Below, piece by piece: positions 1-8,940 of a stretch of 64,000 bases of DNA (positions within the stretch are counted from its first letter, which is position 1; every line of letters begins with the position of its first letter). Both the position numbers and the translations under genes were made by a program. The notes under the pieces were generated by a model, which was not told the origin of the DNA, did not search any database, and saw only the letters and a list, made by a program, of their open reading frames with translations. This stretch comes from Armatimonadota bacterium. GTDB taxonomy: Bacteria; Armatimonadota; UBA5829; DTJY01. Where the stretch lies: NCBI GenBank assembly GCA_023511795.1, contig JAIMAU010000001.1, positions 450,384 through 514,383 of the forward strand, written 5' to 3'.

Positions 1-1
1 A

Positions 2-3000
2 GAACTTGGCGATGGGGTATATGAGTATATAATCCGGCCAGACCGGTGGAACAGCTATAGGGCTTTAAGAATAGGCAATTATAGGTACTTCTTTGGATGT
101 TCTGATGATTATATTCGCGATATGAATGGCGAAATTCCAACTTGGGCAGAAGAGCAGCCGTTTTCATATGGACCTTTATCTGGCAGCTGTCTTTCCCACA
201 ATAAGCCATCGCCTGAGTTCGGCAATGTATATAACATGGGTATTTATGTCTGTCGCCCAACTTTCGTGCCAGGGGTAACCACTGTTTATCCGTGGAGCGC
301 AAATGAACATCCCAAAGTAACAGTTGGGTTGTGGAGCCCGAAAGAGTGTGGATATCATACTCATATGTATACGATTGACCCGTTATATCAAATGCACAAC
401 CCAAATGGACAAGCTACAACGGGTGCTACAACCAATGACCGGCTTAGTTTCCAGATAGTATATGGGCAGATTGACGGAATTCCCCCACAAGAGATTAGCG
501 TTTGGATTTATAAAGGCAATAATACCAATGGTCCTCTTGAGCGGCGAATTACGCTTGAGCCCACGGAAGCAGTAACTTCATCCAAGATAAAGGCTGGCTT
601 GCTTTATCGAACTCCTTCACCTATTTCGCTTGAAGCTGGCCCGCACGTCTGCTACTTCACAGCTTCGGATGGAAAAAAGAGAGTAAAGTGGCCTGTTAGA
701 GGTGGAGATGATTGGATTTGGGGACCGTATATCAACCATAGGCCTGAGCTTTTAGATGCAAAGGTAGAGCCAAAAATCGGCACCGCCGGAGATAATTTCC
801 GTTGGACTGTAACCTATAGGGATGCCGACAACCAAAGGCCATACCAGGCGCATCTCATTATTCAATTGCGCGATGGCGGAACCCTAGAAAACGGCGGCGC
901 TGTAAGGGTCGTCATGGAGAAACTTGACAAAAGTGACAATACTTACGATGACGGCGTAGTTTACAAGTTTGATTCTGCAAATTTAGAACACGTCTTGCAG
1001 CCTGGCCAGCGGAAATTCTATTTTGAATTTGTCGATGACTGGGGAATAGTAACAGACCCCAATGAAAGAATATATGGTGAAAAGGTTTGGTATCCACCTC
1101 GGTCCGGAGATGTGCCAAACTGGATAGATGGACCGTTTATAAAACCGAACACTAAGCCGATTCTCTCATTAGGCAAAGTTGAATCAACGGACGGAACAGC
1201 GAATTCAGCAACATTGTGGAGATACTCAGTCCGCTATACAGATGCGGACAACCAGCCACCAACCTATGTAATAGTCTATATTGGAACAGTGCACGCGGAT
1301 GGAACGATTACCTGGGATGGTGGTCACGCAATGTTGCCTACCAACCCATCGGATGTAGTATATACCGATGGGAAAGACTACAGCTTCCTCACGCGGTTGG
1401 GCGGCGATCCCACGGCAGTCAGTTATTACTATTGTATGGTAGCTGCAGATGGTATAGATCCGGCTGTTTATGACCCATCTACCGGCAGCACGAGCGCTCA
1501 TACAATTTGGAATCCGATGGAGACCCTCACATCATCAACGCCAACGGATACTTTCTTCACAACTCATAAACCGCTAGTAGCAGGAGTGCCAACAGGTGGG
1601 GGAGTTAGAGACCAATATTACGATAGCGAGAACTGGCCGTTATATGAATATCCATTGGTTTATGACGCTTCGAATAAACCCTTAAGCTATGATATTGAAA
1701 ATTCGGACTTCGAGAATGGCGTAATCAAGCTATACACAAGTGCTACGACGATTAAAATGCAATATTGGTTTGGTGTTCCTGGCCCAACCTCGGTTGGGCT
1801 GAACACCCCTCCAAGATTGACTGCAGGGCAAGTTTCCCCTAACCCTGGCACAACCCAAACTACATTTCGGTTCTCGGTGGTGTATTCGGACCAAGATGGA
1901 CCGCAAGGGCAGATGCCTTCGTTTGTTAGGGTAAAGGTTGATGATGTGCCATATGACCTTTCTCCTGTGTTCGTTGGGACGCCGAACTACAAGATTGGCG
2001 TAACATACCAGACAACTATGAAGCTTTCGCCAGGAGTCCACAGATACTACTTTGAGGCGTCCGACGGAGCAGGGTATGCAGTGTTTGATGCAAGCGGCTC
2101 GCGTTCGTCCGAAAATCCAATCCTTGGACTTACTCAAATAATTGGTCCGTATGTGAACGATCCGCCGACTCTTACACTTGGAACCGTGTATCCAAATCCT
2201 GTAACAGGAATTAGCCCAGCCCAGTGGGTTAACTACACCGTTACTTATACTGACTTGAATAACGAACCGCCTGATGTTGGGTACCCAGTTGTCTATGTGA
2301 ACAAAGCTACCACAAGCCTTGAGGCTCGTGAAGTTGAGCACAATGCCAAAGTAGCTGCACTAGGTGCGAATACCATCACCGCTGTGACAATTGACGGTCA
2401 ATCTCCGGGTTGGACTGTTGATGAATTCAAAGGTTTGCCACTCCAAATAACGAGTGGTCAGCTTTCAGGTACTGCGTTCACTATTCTCTCCAATACCGAG
2501 GATACGCTGACATTAATCCAGGACCTGACGGGATCAGGGCTGCAGGTGGATGATACGTTCAGCATAGGCAAGTTACAGCTTCAGAAGCAAGACCCGGCTG
2601 ATAACAACTATACTGATGGTGTGGTGTATGAGTATCGAATACCTGGTCTTGGCGCCGGCAGTTATGTAGCCCGGTTCAAGAGCATTACTACAGAGGTAAT
2701 TGGGCAGAATAACAAGACAAGACAAACGGTTGTGCGATTCCCAATAACAGAAAGTGACATTTCTGGTCCCATAGTTATCCAATCTGCGCCTCCTGGTAAC
2801 GTTGCTCCGGTTCTCTCCGACGGAAGCATTTTGCCGCAGATTGGCAAGGCTACTGACGAGTTTACGGCGACCGTTACATATAGAGACGATAATGGCGATC
2901 CTCCAACCCGCCGTCCAGAGGCACAAGGCTATGTTCGCGTTGTAATAGATAATGTGCACTCAATAGACTTATTGCCAACTGGTCTGAGTGATTGGGTAAC

Positions 3001-5104
3001 TGGGGTTGTAATGACGGCGCCAGTGACCGTGACGACTGGAGGCATTCATAGATACTACTTCGAGGCTAGCGATGGATGGTTGGTAACCCGCCTCCCGGCG
3101 ACCGGATACTACACGTATGTTGTCAATCGCAAGCCAGTGCTTCTAGAACCGAAGGTGACGCCAATCGAGCACAACGCTGGCCGGGAGTATACCTACAGCG
3201 TAATATACAAAGATCCCGACGGACAACCGCCATTCACGCTTGGACTTTATATTGATGGCGAACGGATTGAGATTAAGGGGTATCCCGACCCAGCTTCTGG
3301 TACGGACTATGTTAATGGCGTCCGCTATGTATACTCGATAAGGAATATGCTCGCTGTAGGCGTAGAACACAAGTATTACTTCACCGCGTCGGACGGTATA
3401 GAAGATGCAACACCAACGCCAGAAAAGATTGGACCGCGAGTGCATGCAAATCTACCACCTCAACTAGTTGGAGGCAAAGTTGAGCCAGCGACGGGCTTTG
3501 ATGATTCTACGTACACATATTCCGTTAAATATCTCGACCCATTGGGCGAAGATCCCGAATATGTTAAGGTATACATTGATGGAACCGATGAAGCGCACGC
3601 TCATTTGATGACTAAGGTCCCAGGCCAGAATGACTACACCTTGGGTGTGACATATACTTATTTGCAGTCAGGACTGTCTGCGGGCACTAACCATACATTC
3701 TTCTTCAAGGCTTCCGACTGGCTTGACGAAGCAGTTAATCCTGAGCCTCCAACAGACCATTACACTGGGCCCGTGGTTAAAGAACGCCCGACAGCAAGTA
3801 TCACCATCCAATGCGGTGATTCGCCCGCAGTTGGAGAACCAACAACCATAAGTGGCAAGATTACGCCGGCAATGTCTGTAAAGCTGACGATAACACTTAC
3901 AGAGCCGGATGGCGATCTGGTGACCATGTATGTGAATACCGGTTCGGATGGGCGTTATTCGAAGTCATGGACGCCAAGTGCTACAGGAACTTGGAAGTTG
4001 AAAGCAACGTGGGCTGGTTCAGGCGACTACAAGGAGGCAAGTTCGCCAGAAATATCGGTCACAGTACTTGGTCCATCATATACAGTCACTGGTCTTGACC
4101 TAATCTCGATTCCAATGAGGCCAAACAATAGCTTCGTCAATACCACGTTTGGCAGTGACCCACCATATGCGGTTGCAGCATATGACCCAACAATTGGGAA
4201 TTACAAGATCTATTCATTACTGCCGAGATATAGGACCGACTTTGACTTCCCAGGGATATTCCAAGGGCGCGGTTACTGGATCAAGACGGATGTGCCCAAG
4301 GTAATTGCTCCGAAGGGCTCTTTGAATACATCGACAGTGACGGTTGAGCTTAAACCCGGATGGAACCAAATAGGTTGTCCATATATAAGTGAAGTAAACT
4401 GGGCTGACCTGCGCGTTTCCTACAACGGTAGCGATCCCGTCGACCTGGTAACTGCTGCAAGTAGAGGTTGGATAAGAGACTACGGTTGGGGTTACGACGC
4501 AGCCACAAGACAGTACAGATTAGTTCATGCCACAAGGTCAGGGGCCGAAAGAACGCTGAAGCCATGGCATGGTTATTGGATCCGTGCGTTTAAGAACTGT
4601 CAGCTTCGGTTCTCTGGCAACGACTTCCCGCCACCACCCAGTGATGGAATGAGCGTAGAAACTCAGGCTATTCAAGAGGCTACTTCGGCAGGAGCCAGTG
4701 CGCCAATTTGGGAAGTGAGTCTCGTAGCCAAGCTTGATGATCTCGTGGATGAGCAAAACTACTTTGGTATGGCTAAATCGACACTGCGGGTAGAGAGCCC
4801 TGCTTACTTTGAGGGATTCGTGGATGTCTACTTTACCGATGACAAGGGCGGCATGTACGCGATTGACTTGAAGTCTGGTGAGATTATCGGTAAGTCGTGG
4901 CGATTTGTTGTGGCAACTGACCAGGGTGGCGGAGATATCGAACTCACATGGCCTGGTATCGAGAACATGCCAGACAATATAAGCTTGACTCTCGTTGATG
5001 AGCTTTCAGGTAAATCTGTTGATATGAAGAGCGATAGCTCTTTCATCCTGCCAGCGAGAGCAGCTCTTGGAGGCAGGCCGTTCCGCATAATTGCTGGAAA
5101 GTAA
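2..5104 (+). CDS. Giant secreted Ig-like repeat protein (5' end outside window)
   Basis: The reading frame is open from base 2 with no stop, so the true start lies upstream; 1700 codons are visible. An apparent ATG at 122 is internal, because the residues before it (GDGVYEY, then YRYFFGCSDD) already match the repeat. At least seven units begin with an N-x-x-P-x-L motif near 733, 1148, 1804, 2156, 2798, 3125 and 3449, and most close with a YYFEASDG-like strand. They look like Ig/cadherin-type beta domains. From about 3790 there is a different Ig-like domain, then a C-terminal module (about 4080-4640) with LISIPM, GRGYWIK and GWNQIGCPY motifs, which is common at the ends of bacterial extracellular proteins. 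It is probably exported and structural or adhesive. No enzyme motif is seen. Function is inferred from architecture only. Confidence 0.85.
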   Translation, partial: ELGDGVYEYIIRPDRWNSYRALRIGNYRYFFGCSDDYIRDMNGEIPTWAEEQPFSYGPLSGSCLSHNKPSPEFGNVYNMGIYVCRPTFVPGVTTVYPWSANEHPKVTVGLWSPKECGYHTHMYTIDPLYQMHNPNGQATTGATTNDRLSFQIVYGQIDGIPPQEISVWIYKGNNTNGPLERRITLEPTEAVTSSKIKAGLLYRTPSPISLEAGPHVCYFTASDGKKRVKWPVRGGDDWIWGPYINHRPELLDAKVEPKIGTAGDNFRWTVTYRDADNQRPYQAHLIIQLRDGGTLENGGAVRVVMEKLDKSDNTYDDGVVYKFDSANLEHVLQPGQRKFYFEFVDDWGIVTDPNERIYGEKVWYPPRSGDVPNWIDGPFIKPNTKPILSLGKVESTDGTANSATLWRYSVRYTDADNQPPTYVIVYIGTVHADGTITWDGGHAMLPTNPSDVVYTDGKDYSFLTRLGGDPTAVSYYYCMVAADGIDPAVYDPSTGSTSAHTIWNPMETLTSSTPTDTFFTTHKPLVAGVPTGGGVRDQYYDSENWPLYEYPLVYDASNKPLSYDIENSDFENGVIKLYTSATTIKMQYWFGVPGPTSVGLNTPPRLTAGQVSPNPGTTQTTFRFSVVYSDQDGPQGQMPSFVRVKVDDVPYDLSPVFVGTPNYKIGVTYQTTMKLSPGVHRYYFEASDGAGYAVFDASGSRSSENPILGLTQIIGPYVNDPPTLTLGTVYPNPVTGISPAQWVNYTVTYTDLNNEPPDVGYPVVYVNKATTSLEAREVEHNAKVAALGANTITAVTIDGQSPGWTVDEFKGLPLQITSGQLSGTAFTILSNTEDTLTLIQDLTGSGLQVDDTFSIGKLQLQKQDPADNNYTDGVVYEYRIPGLGAGSYVARFKSITTEVIGQNNKTRQTVVRFPITESDISGPIVIQSAPPGNVAPVLSDGSILPQIGKATDEFTATVTYRDDNGDPPTRRPEAQGYVRVVIDNVHSIDLLPTGLSDWVTGVVMTAPVTVTTGGIHRYYFEASDGWLVTRLPATGYYTYVVNRKPVLLEPKVTPIEHNAGREYTYSVIYKDPDGQPPFTLGLYIDGERIEIKGYPDPASGTDYVNGVRYVYSIRNMLAVGVEHKYYFTASDGIEDATPTPEKIGPRVHANLPPQLVGGKVEPATGFDDSTYTYSVKYLDPLGEDPEYVKVYIDGTDEAHAHLMTKVPGQNDYTLGVTYTYLQSGLSAGTNHTFFFKASDWLDEAVNPEPPTDHYTGPVVKERPTASITIQCGDSPAVGEPTTISGKITPAMSVKLTITLTEPDGDLVTMYVNTGSDGRYSKSWTPSATGTWKLKATWAGSGDYKEASSPEISVTVLGPSYTVTGLDLISIPMRPNNSFVNTTFGSDPPYAVAAYDPTIGNYKIYSLLPRYRTDFDFPGIFQGRGYWIKTDVPKVIAPKGSLNTSTVTVELKPGWNQIGCPYISEVNWADLRVSYNGSDPVDLVTAASRGWIRDYGWGYDAATRQYRLVHATRSGAERTLKPWHGYWIRAFKNCQLRFSGNDFPPPPSDGMSVETQAIQEATSAGASAPIWEVSLVAKLDDLVDEQNYFGMAKSTLRVESPAYFEGFVDVYFTDDKGGMYAIDLKSGEIIGKSWRFVVATDQGGGDIELTWPGIENMPDNISLTLVDELSGKSVDMKSDSSFILPARAALGGRPFRIIAGK

Positions 5105-5153
5105 CAAGTGGTTGGGAATCCAGCCGTGTTAGGAGAGAGGAAGAGTACAGGTG

Positions 5154-5948
5154 ATGCATAGATTTAGAGCAGCTAGAATTTTAGCATGGTTATTGGTTGT
5201 TTTGCTAAGCATTCCTTATTTAGCAGGCGGTGCTCTTGCAGCCGGGAAGTCGGAGATTTATACACAGACGGTAGTGACATTCCCGTTGGATGTTGTGGAC
5301 AACGAGAATATTAAAGTTGCTGAAGAACTCAGTATGCTATTAAATCATGGCTTGGAAAGCAGTCCGAAATATATCGTTCTGCCTTTTTCCAACCGTCTGC
5401 CGGCAATACAACGACTCGTTGTTTCTCAGCCAGAGAAAAAGCTGAGTTTTGAGGGTCCCTTCTTTAGCGACCAAGCTAGCATAAATCGCGCGCTTGAACT
5501 AGCCAGATTGTTGTCAGCCGATGTCGCGGTTGTTGGCTCGCTAGATGAGTGCGTGTGGGATCAAGCAAAAGGACAGGCAAGGGTGACTGCTACCTTGGAA
5601 TGGTATGATCTCAAGACTGGCAAGAAAGTAGACACCTTGACTGCTACTGGTATAAGGGCAAGGTCTGCAGGTGATTCCACAGCAACTCAGAAGAGTATAA
5701 CGGCTGAGGCGGTGAAAGAATTAAGCGAAAAGCTTGTTTCTGGCATAACCGGTCAAGAATATCGCGCTGAAACAACTTCCAAGCCAGCAGCTGTAGCTAA
5801 GACAAACGGAAAGAGCAAGAAGAACTCATGGCTGCCGATGTTGCTGCTTTCTTTAGGCGTAGGTTTGCTCCTCGGAAGTGGCGGCGGAGGTGGCGGAGGT
5901 GGTTCTGCTGGCGGAGGGGATGAATTGCCACCACCTCCACCGTTCTAA
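5154..5948 (+). CDS. Exported protein with hydrophobic helix and poly-glycine/proline tail
   Basis: 264 aa. An N-terminal signal peptide (hydrophobic run LAWLLVVLLSIPYLAG, then ALAAG) is followed by an alpha/beta domain containing ADVAVVGSLDE, which resembles the periplasmic FlgT/GNA1162-like lipoprotein folds that bind or sense surface polymers. Near the C-terminus comes a second hydrophobic stretch (LPMLLLSLGVGLLLG), a run of eight glycines, and a PPPPPF end. A GTG three bases earlier (5151) is an equally possible start; the purine-rich GGAAGAG just upstream serves either. It lies 46 bp after the giant repeat protein and 40 bp before a diverged paralogue, so all three may be one operon. No specific function can be assigned. 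The tail could be a membrane anchor or sorting signal. Confidence 0.8.
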   Translation: MHRFRAARILAWLLVVLLSIPYLAGGALAAGKSEIYTQTVVTFPLDVVDNENIKVAEELSMLLNHGLESSPKYIVLPFSNRLPAIQRLVVSQPEKKLSFEGPFFSDQASINRALELARLLSADVAVVGSLDECVWDQAKGQARVTATLEWYDLKTGKKVDTLTATGIRARSAGDSTATQKSITAEAVKELSEKLVSGITGQEYRAETTSKPAAVAKTNGKSKKNSWLPMLLLSLGVGLLLGSGGGGGGGGSAGGGDELPPPPPF

Positions 5949-5988
5949 TCGCTATAAGGATATTTGATGTCATATGACAGGAGCGTAT

Positions 5989-6735
5989 ATGACCGTGGGC
6001 AGGAAATTATTTGTGGCAAGGATTTGCTTGCTATGTATTGCGTGTCTAGTATTATCCCTTTTCGGCACAGGGTATTGCAGTGGCGCTGAGCCGGAAAGCA
6101 GGCTAACAACGACAGTCATGCTATTTCCAGTAGCAGTTAAATCTAACGGAGGGGCTAGTCGTTGTGCGGCCGATTTGTTCATTCTTATTAAAGAACGATT
6201 GAATGAACAACCTGGCATTCGAGTAGTAGCGTACGATGTTAAAAATGTTTCTGTACAGCGCATGATACGCGAGCAGAGGCTCGATGAAAAAACAGCAGAT
6301 ATATTTGAGGCAGATGCCACCGGAGAGGCTAAGGCATACAAAGTCTGTAGCGAAATGGGAATTGGGGGAGCCGTGCTCGTATCGCTGACAAAGTACCGGT
6401 ATGATACAAGCAAAGCAAGCGTCGAGATTGAGGCTAAGTTGGAGTATTTGGATATCGCAGCTCAAGCTCCAAAGAAGGTAGTGCAGGCAACAGCAGTTGC
6501 AAAAGCAGATTCCGAAACTGCAAGCAGAACCGAGGAAGCTCTATGCATACAGGCGGTGTCAGACATCGTGGATAAATTCTTTGAAAAAGGACAGGGTCTT
6601 ACGAGAGCCGATTTTGGAGTCACAATGACGGAGCAGGAAAATTCAATTGCTGCTCAGACCAACAGAAAGGATAACATGCTTCCGGCAATGCTTGGCGCTT
6701 TGCTATTGGGATTACTTCTTGGCGGAGGAGGTTAG
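5989..6735 (+). CDS. Paralogue of the preceding exported protein, hydrophobic/GGGG C-terminus
   Basis: 248 aa. The ATG at 5989 has ACAGGAG placed 6 bp upstream, a better ribosome site than for the in-frame ATG at 5974. A signal peptide (LLCIACLVLSLFGTGYCSG) precedes a domain with the same pattern as its neighbour: an opening strand TVMLFPVAVKS, a helix with MLIREQRLDE-like spacing, and a GGAVLVSLTKYRYD segment matching ADVAVVGSLDE of the first copy. The protein ends in LPAMLGALLLGLLLGGGG, a hydrophobic helix capped by glycines at the very C-terminus. The pair is probably a tandem duplication, and an intrinsic terminator follows 34 bp later, closing the operon. Function unknown; location is likely the cell envelope. 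Confidence 0.8.
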   Translation: MTVGRKLFVARICLLCIACLVLSLFGTGYCSGAEPESRLTTTVMLFPVAVKSNGGASRCAADLFILIKERLNEQPGIRVVAYDVKNVSVQRMIREQRLDEKTADIFEADATGEAKAYKVCSEMGIGGAVLVSLTKYRYDTSKASVEIEAKLEYLDIAAQAPKKVVQATAVAKADSETASRTEEALCIQAVSDIVDKFFEKGQGLTRADFGVTMTEQENSIAAQTNRKDNMLPAMLGALLLGLLLGGGG

Positions 6736-6768
6736 AGAAAAAACCAATTCGCCCAAAACATGCAAATC

Positions 6769-6802
6769 AGGCCCGTGACTGAATGACAGCGCGGGCCTTT
6801 TT
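6769..6802 (+). terminator. Intrinsic terminator
   Basis: AGGCCCG (6769-6775) pairs with CGGGCCT (6792-6798) and is followed by a T run. It closes the operon of the giant repeat protein and the two paralogues. Confidence 0.8.
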
Positions 6803-6832
6803 AACCGCAAAAATATCTTTTATGCTTACACA

Positions 6833-6861
6833 TTGACAGCTATCTCAGAATGTTTTAGCAT
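6833..6861 (+). promoter_or_regulatory. Sigma-70-type promoter for the LptD-like gene
   Basis: TTGACA (6833-6838), a 17-bp spacer, then TAGCAT (6856-6861). The expected transcription start is only about 3 bp before the ATG at 6871, and no Shine-Dalgarno sequence is present, so the message would be leaderless or nearly so. Confidence 0.6.
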
Positions 6862-6870
6862 TACAACGCA

Positions 6871-8844
6871 ATGCGCAGAAAAATACTTACACTTGCCTTC
6901 TTATACCTATTCATATTCATAATGCTACAGCTTCCCACACTCGGCGGAACTATGGGTACTATTATTCTAAGAGTTAGTCCAGTTGTTGTTCCGGCGGATG
7001 GTAAGAGTATTGCAACTGTTAATGCGGAGGTTCGAGATTCGGACGGAGCCCTTGTACCAGATGGAACTGAAGTTCGTTTCACAGCAACCCTTGGAGTGAT
7101 TGAGGAAAGTGCGCAAACATCGGCTGGAGTTGCAAGGGCAAAACTTATTGCCTCCGAAATTCAAGGCACATGCATTATAACGGCTACGTGGATTGAGGGC
7201 CGTGCGGCAGCTCAGACGAGCGTAACCTTTGGCGAAGAAGAACAAGTGCCCCAGAATCGGAGATATATTACCATTGACATAGCCGATTACGTTGCGTATA
7301 GCGCTGACCACAAAGTTCTTGAGGCGATTGGTAACGTGCATCTCCAGAGCAAAATAATTCGCATGGAAGCTGATGCAGTTCAGATAAGCCTTGAAGAAAA
7401 CAAAATTGTAGCCCGTGGGACTTTAGGCAAGCCAATAAAGATAAGTACGGATAAGGGAACGACAGAATGTGAACTTCTCGCAACAGATTTAATGATGGAG
7501 CAAGCCGTAATCTTGGCAACAAGCAAAGGTGGACTGCGCGCTGTGGACTTGAGAGGCGACCCAAATCAAGGCTTCCCCTTTGGCGATAGCCCCGAATATT
7601 CACCCCAGCGTTTCGACTTTGCTGATCTTTCAGGTGCTGGAATCGTGGTAAAGGCGAAGGAGGCTACTGTTTTTCCTAATGATAAAATTCAATTTAGGCG
7701 AGCTAGCCTTTACGTTGATGGAAAGCGAATGTTTTCCTTGCCGCTTTATGTCCTTTCGCTAACCGGCTACCAGCCAGATAGTGATCAATACGTTGGATAT
7801 ACCAACTCAGGGCTCGCACTAAATGTACCTCTATATTATATGCTGAGTCCAAATGCGAGCGGGGCGCTACTTCTTCGGCATGGTCAGCCCATGGGATGGG
7901 GCTGGTATGGACGGCCGCCAGGATGGTTCATCGATATGCGACAAAGGTACTTCACAGACCATGGCGAAGGAAGTTTAGTAATAAGTCAAATTACAAGTAG
8001 CGACTGGGGCGCACATTTCACTCACACCCAGCGCTTCGATAATCAAACAGACGCATCAATCTACCTAGACTATCCTGCTCATAGAGATTTCTGGGGATCA
8101 CTAAATCTAAACAAAAGGCTGGACGATCTTAGCTTCGGCATAAATATAGATACGCGTAGGTCACCAGGCGCAACGCCTTTTTGGATGGGACAGTTTGCTG
8201 TTCAAACGCGGCCAAAGCAGATTGGCAATTCGCCTTTTAGATTCAATATTTCTTCTTTTCTCAGATATGCAGAGCTCGGTGATGAAAAAAATGATGGGTT
8301 TTCGGAAACCCTTCGTGGAAACATTACTTCATCACCTATCAAGTTTTCCCGTAACTTAGATTTTCGAACTTCGGTAGGCATTGGTTATGTCTTTGGCACC
8401 TCTAGTTTATCTGGCATGAGCATAAATGCTTATGGCTCATTGAATTGGAAGATATCCCGCAATAACCGATTCATGTTGAGCTACAGATTTGCGGAAAGAG
8501 CAGGGTATTCCAGCCAGCTTATAGACAAGCAGAGCCTAATGGCTTCGTGGATTGTTGGTGATATGCGGAAGTGGAACGCTTCTATTTATGCTATAAAAGG
8601 ACTCGATACTAATTCGCTTACTATGTTTGGTAGTCTAAGTTATAGGCTTGATGAAGATTGGCGAATTGGACTCAGGTCTACTCTGAATGAGTTTCCTTCT
8701 TTCAACGGCACAACATGGGTGGCAAATACTTATAATGATTTTGAAGTTGCACTTGGGAAGCGCATCGGCAATCAAGAAGTGATGGCTGTTTGGTCAAAAT
8801 CGCAGCATAAAATACTTTTCGAGTTGGGCACCGGTGCATTTTGA
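6871..8844 (+). CDS. LptD/OstA-like outer-membrane barrel with N-terminal Ig-like domain
   Basis: 657 aa. A signal sequence (FLYLFIFIMLQLPTLGG) is followed at residues ~30-120 by a Big_1/invasin-like Ig domain (SVVPADG-type opening VVVPADGKSIATV, DGTEVRFTAT). Residues ~130-230 form an OstA/LptA-type jellyroll (AIGNVHLQSKIIRMEADAV). The remaining ~400 residues are alternating aromatic beta strands ending in a terminal Phe (ELGTGAF), typical of outer-membrane barrels. In the family, LptD inserts lipopolysaccharide into the outer leaflet after LptA delivers it. The Ig-like domain in front is unusual. It stands between a terminator and uvrB with its own promoter. The barrel assignment is from composition and pattern, not alignment. 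Confidence 0.8.
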   Translation: MRRKILTLAFLYLFIFIMLQLPTLGGTMGTIILRVSPVVVPADGKSIATVNAEVRDSDGALVPDGTEVRFTATLGVIEESAQTSAGVARAKLIASEIQGTCIITATWIEGRAAAQTSVTFGEEEQVPQNRRYITIDIADYVAYSADHKVLEAIGNVHLQSKIIRMEADAVQISLEENKIVARGTLGKPIKISTDKGTTECELLATDLMMEQAVILATSKGGLRAVDLRGDPNQGFPFGDSPEYSPQRFDFADLSGAGIVVKAKEATVFPNDKIQFRRASLYVDGKRMFSLPLYVLSLTGYQPDSDQYVGYTNSGLALNVPLYYMLSPNASGALLLRHGQPMGWGWYGRPPGWFIDMRQRYFTDHGEGSLVISQITSSDWGAHFTHTQRFDNQTDASIYLDYPAHRDFWGSLNLNKRLDDLSFGINIDTRRSPGATPFWMGQFAVQTRPKQIGNSPFRFNISSFLRYAELGDEKNDGFSETLRGNITSSPIKFSRNLDFRTSVGIGYVFGTSSLSGMSINAYGSLNWKISRNNRFMLSYRFAERAGYSSQLIDKQSLMASWIVGDMRKWNASIYAIKGLDTNSLTMFGSLSYRLDEDWRIGLRSTLNEFPSFNGTTWVANTYNDFEVALGKRIGNQEVMAVWSKSQHKILFELGTGAF

Positions 8845-8877
8845 AGTATAATTATAAAGACTCAAATCGAAAAATTG

Positions 8878-8891
8878 CGAACATGTGTGCG
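8878..8891 (+). promoter_or_regulatory. Candidate LexA/DinR-type SOS box upstream of uvrB
   Basis: CGAACATGTGTGCG matches the Gram-positive-type SOS consensus CGAACnnnnGTTCG with one mismatch. It overlaps a possible promoter (TTGCGA 8875-8880, 16-bp spacer, TACAAA 8897-8902). A repressor here would block uvrB transcription until DNA damage. Confidence 0.45.
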
Positions 8892-8940
8892 AACAATACA
8901 AAATCATTTGAGCTATTCTACTTTTTGCACCAAAGAAGAT

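Noticed and set aside
122..124. ATG 122 as true start of the giant repeat protein
   Set aside because: The same frame is open to base 2 and encodes repeat-like sequence, so the gene begins outside the window.
8875..8940. N-terminal extension of uvrB from TTG 8875
   Set aside because: Adds residues not found in the family and overlaps the presumed SOS box; ATG 8941 matches the UvrB start.
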